Below, one piece after another: positions 30,806-38,947 of a stretch of 42,984 nt of DNA. The stretch spans positions 1-42,984 of the forward strand of contig UQID01000022.1 in NCBI GenBank assembly GCA_900541045.1, in the 5' to 3' direction. Position 1 is the first letter of the stretch; every line of letters begins with the position of its first letter. The DNA is from an uncultured Collinsella sp. Its GTDB lineage: Bacteria; Actinomycetota; Coriobacteriia; Coriobacteriales; Coriobacteriaceae. The translations under genes were made by a program, and so were the position numbers. The notes below the pieces were generated by a model that was not told where the DNA came from, ran no database searches, and saw only the letters and a list, made by a program, of their open reading frames with translations.

Positions 30806-32155
30806 CTACTCCACAACATGACCGATAAGCTCATAGCAGAAGCTATCGGTAAACTCGACAGTCAGAATATCGCCCACGGACGCCTCGCTGGCGTCCAGAT
30901 GCACCGCGCCATCAGAATCGGGCGCCTGGAACCAAGCGTGACCGATCAGCTCGGCGCCGTCCTCGGTCTCCTCGATACCGTCGACGATCACCTGAGCGCG
31001 CTCGCCCACATGGGCGGCGGTGGCGGCAAAACCGAGCGACTCGGCCAGATCCATGGCCTCCTGGGCGCGCTCGAGCTTGACCTCCTCATCGACCTGGCCC
31101 TCCATCTTGGCGGCCAGGCTGCCCTCCTCGCGCGAGTAGGCGAAAACGCTCGTGTAGTCGAAGCCGACGGTGTCCATAAAGTCGATAAGATCGCGGAACT
31201 CGTCGTCGGTCTCGGTCGGGAAGCCGACCATGGCCGTAGAGCGAATCACGATGCCGGGGATGCGCTCGCGAAGGTCGCGGAACAGATCCTCGAGCTCCTG
31301 GCGCGAACCGGAGCGACGCATGGCCTTGAGGATGCGGGCGTCGCAGTGCTGCACGGGGATATCGATATAAGGCAGTACCTCGGGCGTATCGCGAATCGTC
31401 TCGATAAGCTCGTCGGTCATGCCCTCGGGCTGCAGGTAGAGCACACGGACCCAGACGTTATGCGGACGTACGGCCTCGGCAACGGCATGCAGCAGCTGCG
31501 CCAGATTGCGCGGCGAGCCCTTGGCGACGTCCTCGTCGGCAAAGTCGGTACCCCAGATGCCCGTGTCCTGGCCGATCAGCACGATCTCGCGCACACCGCC
31601 GGCAACCAGGTCACGCACCTCGGAGATAATGCTCTCGGCATTGCGCGAATGATAGCGACCGCGAATATAGGGGATCATGCAGAAGCTGCAAAAACGATTG
31701 CAGCCATCGGAAATCTTGACGTAGGCAACGGCACCCTCGACGGTACGCTTGACCTGCGGGATATAGGCCGCGATCTCGCGCTCCACGCCCAGTACGCCAT
31801 CGATGACAGAGACGATACCGTCTTCCTCATCGGCCTTCACAAAGGCCGCGACCTCGGGAAGCTCGTCGGGCAGGTCGTCGCCGTAACGAGACGGCACGCA
31901 ACCGCACATGACGATGGGGCAGGCGCGAACGCCGTCCTGCACCTCGTTAGCGAGCTCGAGCGTGGTCTCGATGCTCTCGGACGTTGCGGAGGCGAGGAAC
32001 GAGCACGTGTTGACGATGGCGATATCGGCATCCTGCGGATCGAATGCTTCCTCGTAGCCCGCAGCGGACAGCAGCGAACGCATGCGGTCGGTATCGACCT
32101 CGTTCTTGGCGCAGCCAAGCGTGATATAGAGTACAGAACCCAACGGAGTATCCAT
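30806..32155 (-). CDS. rimO: Ribosomal protein S12 methylthiotransferase RimO, 449 aa
   Basis: A radical SAM enzyme that methylthiolates an aspartate of ribosomal protein S12. The N-terminal domain has ITLGCAKNEVDTDRM (the RimO-type start, with SLGCxKN), NTCSFL and CGCVPSRYGDDL. The radical SAM motif is in GCNRFCSFCMIPYIRGRYHSR, and the TRAM domain closes the protein. The CAKN motif and the context next to pgsA distinguish it from its paralogue miaB at 22783-24153. The start at 32155 has AAAGGA at a long 12-nt spacing. Confidence 0.94.
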   Translation of the reverse strand: MDTPLGSVLYITLGCAKNEVDTDRMRSLLSAAGYEEAFDPQDADIAIVNTCSFLASATSESIETTLELANEVQDGVRACPIVMCGCVPSRYGDDLPDELPEVAAFVKADEEDGIVSVIDGVLGVEREIAAYIPQVKRTVEGAVAYVKISDGCNRFCSFCMIPYIRGRYHSRNAESIISEVRDLVAGGVREIVLIGQDTGIWGTDFADEDVAKGSPRNLAQLLHAVAEAVRPHNVWVRVLYLQPEGMTDELIETIRDTPEVLPYIDIPVQHCDARILKAMRRSGSRQELEDLFRDLRERIPGIVIRSTAMVGFPTETDDEFRDLIDFMDTVGFDYTSVFAYSREEGSLAAKMEGQVDEEVKLERAQEAMDLAESLGFAATAAHVGERAQVIVDGIEETEDGAELIGHAWFQAPDSDGAVHLDASEASVGDILTVEFTDSFCYELIGHVVE

Positions 32156-32181
32156 GTTGGAGAGCGGTCCTTTCGAAAGAA

Positions 32182-32679
32182 TTAGCGGTAATTTGTAAAC
32201 TGCAGCGGCTGACCGTAGTCCTTGTCGCGCAGGAACTGGATCACCGTCTGAAGCGCGTCCTTAGAGGCCGAGGTAACGCGCAGCTTATCGGCCTCGATGG
32301 TCACCTTGACCTTGAGCTTTTGATCCTTGATGTCCTTATTGATCTTCTTGGCGGTCGCTTGGTCGATGCCTTCGACGATATGGCCGAGCACGCGCACGGT
32401 ACCACCCGAAGCCGCCTGCGGCGCGTCCCAGGAGACAGCCTTGAGGTCGATGCCGCGTTTGATGAGCTTAGAGCTCAGCACGTCGATGATCTGCTTGGAG
32501 ACGAAATCGGCCGGGGCATTGATTGTAAAGAGCTTGTCGCCCTTCGAAAGCTCGATGGTGGCGCCGGAGTCCTTGAGGTCATAGCGCTGAGAGATCTCGC
32601 GAGTGGTCTGTTGGAAGGCGTTATCGACCTCCTGCATATTGACCTCGGACACAACGTCGAAGCTGGAATCTTTAGCCAT
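32182..32679 (-). CDS. yajQ: YajQ family nucleotide-binding protein, 165 aa
   Basis: Two ferredoxin-like halves: the N-terminal SSFDVVSEVNMQEVDNAFQQ and the central KKINKDIKDQKLKVKV and TSASKDALQ are diagnostic of YajQ/UPF0234. The length is normal. The family binds nucleic acid or nucleotides, and c-di-GMP binding is reported for some members. The ATG follows AAGGA at 6 nt. It lies 26 nt after rodZ and before rimO, in the same direction. Confidence 0.94.
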   Translation of the reverse strand: MAKDSSFDVVSEVNMQEVDNAFQQTTREISQRYDLKDSGATIELSKGDKLFTINAPADFVSKQIIDVLSSKLIKRGIDLKAVSWDAPQAASGGTVRVLGHIVEGIDQATAKKINKDIKDQKLKVKVTIEADKLRVTSASKDALQTVIQFLRDKDYGQPLQFTNYR

Positions 32680-32705
32680 GGTTCTTCCTTTCGGTACGGG
32701 GAGCC

Positions 32706-34220
32706 TTAGTAGCTGTCGTACGAATAGTCATCTGAATCGTTTACAGTCTGGCCGTCGGATGCCGTGTCGGTACCGTCGGTAGATTGGGCGTCGGTGCCGT
32801 CGGTAGACTGGGGGTCGGTGCCGTCGGCAGTATCGGTGCTGTCGGTACTCTCGCCGTCTTCGGAGTCAGTGGTCTCCTTCTTGGGAACGGTAATGGTCAC
32901 GCGCGCCACACCCGATGTCTTGGTGTCGTAGCGAACCTTTTCACCGTTCTTGGTAACCGTGACATCGGAGGGCTTGGACGTGGTGATCTCGATCGAGGAC
33001 TCGGGCGTGTACTCCTGCTCAAAGGGACCGGTTGCCTGGGCGCCAAAGACCGATTTACCGTCGACCTTGACCTCGATCCAGGCGGTCTTGCCCTTGGCAA
33101 CGGAGACCTTGACCTTGATGACCACGTCCTCTTTCTTTTTCGAGTTCGCCTTGGCGGCATCGGAATCGGCAGAATCCGTCGCCTCGTCGGTGCCTTCATC
33201 CTCGTCAACGGATTCGGTCTTCTTGGAAGACTTCTTAGTCGTCGTCTTGGTAGCCACGGGCGTATCGGGCGTCGACTCGGGTGCAGAAGAGCCGCAGCCA
33301 CGCAGGAGAACCACGATGAGCAAAATCAGCAAAAGCGCCACGGCACCGATGCCGGCGTAGATGATGCGCGGATCGAGTCCATTATTCTGGGGAGCACGTC
33401 CACCACCGCGTCCGCGATTAGAACCACCGCGACCGTTTACCTGCGGCATACGGCCACGACCGTTATCGGGACGACCACGATAGCCGCTCTGGCGCTGCGA
33501 GCCACGCTGACCCGAACGATGCGCAAGCTCACCACGATTCTGATAGTCACGCTGGCCAGAGCGAGGCGCCGAAGAGCGCTGCCCGTAAGGCTGCGATTGC
33601 GAACGGAGGCGCGGCGTCACCTGCGTGGTATCGGCGTCGGCATATCCACCGCGGGAACGCCCGGCAGAAACTCCGCGATAACCACGACCGGAGTAGCCTC
33701 CGTCGCCGTAACCGGCGCGGGGATCGCGACTCAACCCGCGAGCGGCGGGAAGCGCAGTGTCATCCGGCATGGGCGTACTGCGAAAACGATCTCGCTGAGA
33801 ACGAATCTCCTCGCTGGAGCCCGTCTCGGTGATATAGCCCGCCTGCGGAGGGCGCTGGCCGTACCGCGTCGAGCGACCACCCTGAACCATCAGAAAGCGT
33901 CCGTTATCGACCGACGAACGCGAGTTAACGTAGCCGGCAGCATCCTGAAAACGACCGCCCTGCTGCGAGGTCTCGCGTTCATATGCCATGAGGTCATCAA
34001 AATAAGCGTTGACGACCTCGCGAGGGTTAAGCCCCAAAAAGCGAGCGTAGCTCGAAATCATGCCCTGCGCATAGCCGCGCGGGGGCATCGATGCAAAGTT
34101 ACCGGTCTCGAAAAACTCGATGATCTGCGGCCTGATTTTGATGGTGTTGGCGACCTGCTGGATGGAAAGGCCCATCCGGCGACGCTGCTCGAGCAGCATG
34201 TCACCAAAGCGTGCAGCCAT
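32706..34220 (-). CDS. rodZ: RodZ-like HTH membrane protein, 504 aa
   Basis: The N-terminal XRE-type HTH of the RodZ/HTH_25 kind (GDMLLEQRRRMGLSIQQVANTI and FLGLNPREVVNAYFDD) is followed by a long arginine/glycine/serine-rich disordered stretch (about 100-265), one membrane helix (about 273-295, AGIGAVALLLILLIVVLL) and an extracytoplasmic domain like DUF4115 (VKVSVAKGKTAWIEVKVDGKSVF). The very end is a low-complexity tail with QSTDGTD repeats. RodZ links MreB to elongation; in a coriobacterium the partner may differ. The ATG overlaps the ftsK stop by one base. Confidence 0.85.
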   Translation of the reverse strand: MAARFGDMLLEQRRRMGLSIQQVANTIKIRPQIIEFFETGNFASMPPRGYAQGMISSYARFLGLNPREVVNAYFDDLMAYERETSQQGGRFQDAAGYVNSRSSVDNGRFLMVQGGRSTRYGQRPPQAGYITETGSSEEIRSQRDRFRSTPMPDDTALPAARGLSRDPRAGYGDGGYSGRGYRGVSAGRSRGGYADADTTQVTPRLRSQSQPYGQRSSAPRSGQRDYQNRGELAHRSGQRGSQRQSGYRGRPDNGRGRMPQVNGRGGSNRGRGGGRAPQNNGLDPRIIYAGIGAVALLLILLIVVLLRGCGSSAPESTPDTPVATKTTTKKSSKKTESVDEDEGTDEATDSADSDAAKANSKKKEDVVIKVKVSVAKGKTAWIEVKVDGKSVFGAQATGPFEQEYTPESSIEITTSKPSDVTVTKNGEKVRYDTKTSGVARVTITVPKKETTDSEDGESTDSTDTADGTDPQSTDGTDAQSTDGTDTASDGQTVNDSDDYSYDSY

Positions 34221-37000
34221 CAGAATCCTCCAAACTCACGATCTTCACGTGCCATCTCGGCGTCGACAGACTCCAGCGCGGCAAGCCCCTCTTCATCCAG
34301 CAGGACCTCGCGCGGCTTAGAGCCGTCGGGCGGGCCGACGACACCCTTTTCTTCCAGCATGTCCATAATACGCCCGGCGCGCGCATAGCCAACCTTAAGG
34401 CGGCGTTGCAGGCCAGATGTGGAGCCCAGCTGCGATTCCACCACAATATGGGCGGCCTCCCAGATAAGCGGGTCGTCATCTTGCGGCTCGGCAACGCCCG
34501 TGCGAACAATGCCACCGCCACCAGCCATAGACATGGAAGCGGGCGCCACGGCAGACAGAATCTCCTCGTGATAGTCGGGCTCGCTTTGCGACTTAACGAA
34601 CTCGACGATCTCGTTGATCTCATCGTCCGAGACAAAACAGCCCTGGATACGGCGGGGCTTGCCCCAGTCGACCTTGGAGAACAGCATGTCACCCAAACCG
34701 GTGAGCTTTTCGGCGCCCATCTGGTCGATAATGACGCGGGAATCGATGCCCGTAGCCACGTTAAAGGCGATACGGTTGGTGATGTTGGCCTTAATAAGGC
34801 CCGTCACCACGTTGGAGCTGGGGCGCTGCGTAGCAACGATAAGGTGAATACCGGCAGCACGGCCCAGCTGGGCGATACGGACGATCGAGGCCTCGACATC
34901 CTTGCCGGCTACCATCATCAGGTCCGAAAGCTCGTCGATGATGATGACCAGATAGGGCATCTTTTGCGGCGGGTTATCGTAATGCTCAAACTCGCCGGCG
35001 GCCTGCTTTTCGTTATAGGTCGAGATCTTGCGCACGTTCAGGCGCTCGAAGACCTTCAGGCGGCGCTCCATCTCGGACACCGCCCACTGCAAGGCACTCG
35101 CGGCCTGCTTGGGCTCGGTCACTACGGGCACGTAAAGATGCGGAAGGCCGTTATAGCCTGCGAGCTCGACGCGCTTGGGGTCGACCATGATCAAGCGAAC
35201 GTCCTCGGGGAGCGCGCGCATGAGCAGGGTCGTGATGATGGAGTTGATCATGACCGACTTACCGGAACCCGTGGTACCGGCGATCAGCAGGTGGGGCATC
35301 TTGGCGAGGTCGGCGACGACCGGCGTGCCCTCTGCATCGCGGCCGATGGCAAGCTCAAGCGGACCGCCCTTAACATAGGGCAGCACGTCACCCAGGTTGA
35401 CATTTTGACGCTTGCGATTGGGAATCTCGATACCAACGAGCGAGGTGCCGGGAATCGGTGCAAAGATACGCACGGACTGAGCGGCAAGCGACAGTGCGAT
35501 GTCGTCCTCAAGGCTCGAAATCTTGCTCACGCGCTCGCCCTCGCCGGGCTGCAGCTTAAAGGTTGTCACCGTGGGACCGGCAATCCAGCCGACGACGCGA
35601 GCGCTACGGCCAAACTCTAGCAGCGTGGACTGCAACGACTCGGCGGTCTGTTCCAGTTCCTTGTCCGACGACGCGGCAGAAGCGGACTGAGGGTTTGCAT
35701 GCAGGATTTCGAGCGGCGGAAGCTTAAGGCCGTCCTCTTCTTCGCCCTCGGTATCAGCGGAAGCACCGCCCGCTCCCCCATCGCTGGCGGCAGTCGTTTC
35801 GGCAGCAGTCGCAACAGCCGTATCGGCAACCTTGGGATGCTTGAGGAAATCAGGAATTTGAGGGGCGGCTGAAACGGGATTCACGGCAAACGGCGGTTCG
35901 AACTCGTCGACCTTGTTCGGATCGTCCTCCATCGAAAGCTGGCCAGTCACCTGACCGCGCTTGGCATGGCGGCGCGGCAGCAAAGTCGTCTTGGCGGTCT
36001 CGATCGGAGCCTCGTCGTCCTCGTCATCGCCCTCGGTAAGCTCAATCTCGCTCTCGGACCAAGACGGGTCGGGCTCGCTCGTATTGAGCTTGGGAGCCGT
36101 CTTGCCTTTCTTGGCATGACGGCGCGGCAGCAGCGTCGTCTTAGCGCGCTCGGCCTCCACGGCATCGGACACGTCGACAAACGGATCCTCGTCCTCGTCG
36201 CCATCGTCCAAAACCGGGTCCGCATCGTTGCCCATGACCGTGGTCACGGCAGCATCGGAGCCCTTTTGACGAAGAATGCTCAGGTGCGGATGGGCAACGC
36301 CGGGCACCGACAGGGCTTCGTCGTCACCCCACGGACTCGCGTTGACGTCGGCACGACGGCGTTCGGCAAAATCGGCCGCACGGTCACGGGCAGAGCGCAA
36401 AACTCCGCCCACCGAAAAGCCAATGATGACAAAGCCAACGACGGCCAGACCCAACAGGACCACCATCGCGATAGGCTTACCCAGGGCATTCTGCAGCGCA
36501 CTCGCAATAAACGAACCGATGTAGCCACCCGAGGCGGACAGGTTTTGCGGCGTGAACATAAGGTCGCACGAGACGCTCGTACCCGGCACCATCAGCGAAA
36601 GAATAGAGACGACGGCGATAAAGACCACGGTGCCGCCCGCAACAGAGCGCACGTTGAGCGGCGAGTCCTCGCCTAAAAAGAGCGTGGCGGCAAACAGCAA
36701 AATGACGATCGGCAGCACGTAGGCGCCCAGACCAAAGCCCAGGTGGTAGAAACCGGCAACCGCAGCCGTAACGGGTGCGGTCGCCGGCGAAATCACGGCA
36801 ATGAAGGACGCAATCGCCAAAACGGCAATGACCACGCCGGCGATATCGCGGTTGGCCGAAGGCTCGACCAGGGGCTCGAAATCGTCGAAGTCGGCCTCAT
36901 GGCCCTTATTGGCACGAAGATGGGAACCGGCACCCTTAGCAGATGCCGGTTGGTTGTTGGCTTTATTGCCTTTGGCGTTTTGTGCAGATCCGCGCGCCAA
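34220..37000 (-). CDS. ftsK: DNA translocase FtsK/SpoIIIE, 926 aa
   Basis: Pumps chromosomal DNA through the closing septum. Four or five membrane helices occupy about residues 52-200, an acidic and alanine-rich linker 205-450, and the motor the remainder: Walker A GTTGSGKS (575-582), Walker B IMVDPKR, and the C-terminal gamma winged-helix domain (VVESQLGSTSGLQRRLKVGYARAGRIMDML). The start is a TTG at 37000, 6 nt after GGAGG, located just after the rnj stop. The linker contains the 13-residue motif KTTLLPRRHAK plus a basic pair twice, at about 287 and 337. Confidence 0.95.
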   Translation of the reverse strand: MARGSAQNAKGNKANNQPASAKGAGSHLRANKGHEADFDDFEPLVEPSANRDIAGVVIAVLAIASFIAVISPATAPVTAAVAGFYHLGFGLGAYVLPIVILLFAATLFLGEDSPLNVRSVAGGTVVFIAVVSILSLMVPGTSVSCDLMFTPQNLSASGGYIGSFIASALQNALGKPIAMVVLLGLAVVGFVIIGFSVGGVLRSARDRAADFAERRRADVNASPWGDDEALSVPGVAHPHLSILRQKGSDAAVTTVMGNDADPVLDDGDEDEDPFVDVSDAVEAERAKTTLLPRRHAKKGKTAPKLNTSEPDPSWSESEIELTEGDDEDDEAPIETAKTTLLPRRHAKRGQVTGQLSMEDDPNKVDEFEPPFAVNPVSAAPQIPDFLKHPKVADTAVATAAETTAASDGGAGGASADTEGEEEDGLKLPPLEILHANPQSASAASSDKELEQTAESLQSTLLEFGRSARVVGWIAGPTVTTFKLQPGEGERVSKISSLEDDIALSLAAQSVRIFAPIPGTSLVGIEIPNRKRQNVNLGDVLPYVKGGPLELAIGRDAEGTPVVADLAKMPHLLIAGTTGSGKSVMINSIITTLLMRALPEDVRLIMVDPKRVELAGYNGLPHLYVPVVTEPKQAASALQWAVSEMERRLKVFERLNVRKISTYNEKQAAGEFEHYDNPPQKMPYLVIIIDELSDLMMVAGKDVEASIVRIAQLGRAAGIHLIVATQRPSSNVVTGLIKANITNRIAFNVATGIDSRVIIDQMGAEKLTGLGDMLFSKVDWGKPRRIQGCFVSDDEINEIVEFVKSQSEPDYHEEILSAVAPASMSMAGGGGIVRTGVAEPQDDDPLIWEAAHIVVESQLGSTSGLQRRLKVGYARAGRIMDMLEEKGVVGPPDGSKPREVLLDEEGLAALESVDAEMAREDREFGGF

Positions 37001-37001
37001 A

Positions 37002-38672
37002 CTAAACCTCCATGACGACCGGGATGATCATCGGACGAGTGCGGGTACGGCTCCAGATAAAGTTAGAGAGCGAATCGCGCACGGCCTTGCGAATGGCATC
37101 GGAGCCGCTGCTGGTAAAGCTAAACTTGCCCTTCTCGATCGTCTTCATGATGGCTGCGGAGGCATCCTCGGAGAACTGGTCGTCGATGGCAAACGAAACA
37201 CCGCGGCCCGAGAACTCGATAGCCTCGATCTTCTTGTGCTTGAGAGAGACGATGGCAACAGCCGTGACCATACCGTCGTTGGCGAGCTTTTGGCGATCGC
37301 GAAGGACGATGGGGTCGGTATCGCCGATGCGCAGACCGTCGACATAGACGACGCCGGACTCGACGGGCGCACCGCGTTTGACGATACCGCCGCGCATCTC
37401 GAGCGTGTCACCATTGTCGAGGATAAAGATGTGATCGTCCTTAAGACCCATCTTGCGGGCGAGCTGGGCATGGGCGCGCAGGTGAACGGCCTCGCCGTGA
37501 ACCGGCATAAAGTAGGTGGGCTTGGCCATGGCCATCATGAGCTTGAGCTCCTCCTGGCTGCCGTGACCCGAGACATGAACGAGGGCACGGGACTTATCCC
37601 AGACGTCGCAGCCAAGCTTGGCCAGGCTGTTGACGACCTGCTGGACGGCCTTCTCGTTGCCGGGAACGGGAGTTGCCGAGAGGATGACGGTATCGCCCTC
37701 GTGGATGGAGAGCGTCTTGTGCTCGCCGTTGGCCATGCGGGACAGGGCCGACAGCGGCTCGCCCTGAGAACCGGTGCACATGACGACGATCTTATCGTCG
37801 GGCAGGTTATCAATGTCGAAGGCATCGATGATATCGGCATCGTCGATGTTGAGATAGCCAAGCTCACGCGCCACGCGGGTGTTGGTGAGCATGGAACGTC
37901 CGGTCACGACGACCTTGCGGCCACACTTGCGGGCGGCATCGCAGATCTGCTGCAGGCGATGGATGTGGCTCGAGAACGACGCGACGAACACGCGGCCCGG
38001 CGCGTTCTTGATGGCGTGCAGCAGGTTGGGGCCGACCTCGGCCTCGGACTTGGTAAAGCCAGGAACCGTGGCGTTGGTGGAGTCGGAAAGCAGCAGATCG
38101 ATGCCCTGCTTGGCAAAGCGGCTGATGGCGGCATAGTCAGGCGTGACGCCGTCGATGGGCGTCTGGTCGAGCTTAAAGTCGCCCGTGTGCATAACGGTGC
38201 CCTGGTTGGTGCGAATGAATACGCCCAAAGCGCCCGGAATGGAGTGCGTCATGGAGAAGAAATCGAGCGAGATGCCACCGAGATTGACGTGGCTGCCGCC
38301 CTTGACCTCACGGAACTTGGGCGCGCGAATGCGGAACTCGGAGAGCTTACCCTCGATAAAACCGAGCGTCAGCTTGCTCGAGAAGATGGGCACCTTGTTG
38401 TTGAGGTCCTGCAGCAGGTACGGAAGCGAACCGGTGTGGTCCTCGTGGCCGTGGGTGACGACGATGCCGCGGAGCTTCTCCTCGTTCTCCAGGACATAGG
38501 TGTAGTCGGGAAGTACCAAGTCGATACCGGGCTGGGAGTCGTCGGGGAACATGAGACCGGCGTCGACGAGCACCATGTCGTCGCCGCACTCGAAGACCGT
38601 CATGTTCTTGCCGATGCCGTCAAGGCCGCCGAGCGGAATGATCTTCAAGGGAGATGATTTTTTAGCTGCCAT
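37002..38672 (-). CDS. rnj: Ribonuclease J, 556 aa
   Basis: A metallo-beta-lactamase fold RNase with 5'-3' exonuclease and endonuclease activity in mRNA decay and rRNA maturation. The zinc-binding THGHEDHTG motif lies near residue 78, the beta-CASP domain follows (GSQGEPLSALSRM, SGHGSQEELKLMM, PVHGEAVHLRAHA) and a C-terminal dimerisation domain ends the protein. The length matches B. subtilis RNase J. I start at MAAKKSSPL (38672); the upstream frame is open but without support. The binding site GAAAGG is 13 nt away, so initiation may be modest. Next to pnp, it forms an RNA decay pair. Confidence 0.94.
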   Translation of the reverse strand: MAAKKSSPLKIIPLGGLDGIGKNMTVFECGDDMVLVDAGLMFPDDSQPGIDLVLPDYTYVLENEEKLRGIVVTHGHEDHTGSLPYLLQDLNNKVPIFSSKLTLGFIEGKLSEFRIRAPKFREVKGGSHVNLGGISLDFFSMTHSIPGALGVFIRTNQGTVMHTGDFKLDQTPIDGVTPDYAAISRFAKQGIDLLLSDSTNATVPGFTKSEAEVGPNLLHAIKNAPGRVFVASFSSHIHRLQQICDAARKCGRKVVVTGRSMLTNTRVARELGYLNIDDADIIDAFDIDNLPDDKIVVMCTGSQGEPLSALSRMANGEHKTLSIHEGDTVILSATPVPGNEKAVQQVVNSLAKLGCDVWDKSRALVHVSGHGSQEELKLMMAMAKPTYFMPVHGEAVHLRAHAQLARKMGLKDDHIFILDNGDTLEMRGGIVKRGAPVESGVVYVDGLRIGDTDPIVLRDRQKLANDGMVTAVAIVSLKHKKIEAIEFSGRGVSFAIDDQFSEDASAAIMKTIEKGKFSFTSSGSDAIRKAVRDSLSNFIWSRTRTRPMIIPVVMEV

Positions 38673-38895
38673 AGGTTCGTGTGGTTTCCTTTCTTCGAAA
38701 CGGGTCTGGAACAACCGACGGGGCGCTTCTGGCAAACCGACCGCCGGGAACGTACAAACATGCATCACAGAGTCGATGCAGTAACTACAGCATCATACCC
38801 ATTTGCCCACCAACAGACCACCCATGCATCAAAGCCCCATCTGAACTGGTCTATCCCGCCGGTCTGGTCTCAGCGGCCCCCGCCGGGAATAGCAA

Positions 38896-38924
38896 AAGGG
38901 CGACCCCTGTCCGAAGTCGCCCTT
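38896..38924 (-). terminator. Terminator after pnp
   Basis: AAGGGCGAC and GTCGCCCTT form a 9-bp stem around an 11-nt loop; on the minus strand TTTTGCT follows. It lies 23 nt after the pnp stop. Confidence 0.75.
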
Positions 38925-38947
38925 GTTGAGCTGCTTATATGCGGCTG

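Noticed and set aside
29669..32185. 838-aa plus-strand ORF
   Set aside because: It runs across cinA, pgsA and rimO on the opposite strand, all well-defined genes; the composition (H, R, Q, G) is that of an antisense shadow.
36801..38657. 618-aa plus-strand ORF opposite rnj
   Set aside because: Antisense shadow of RNase J with no recognisable domain or ribosome binding site.
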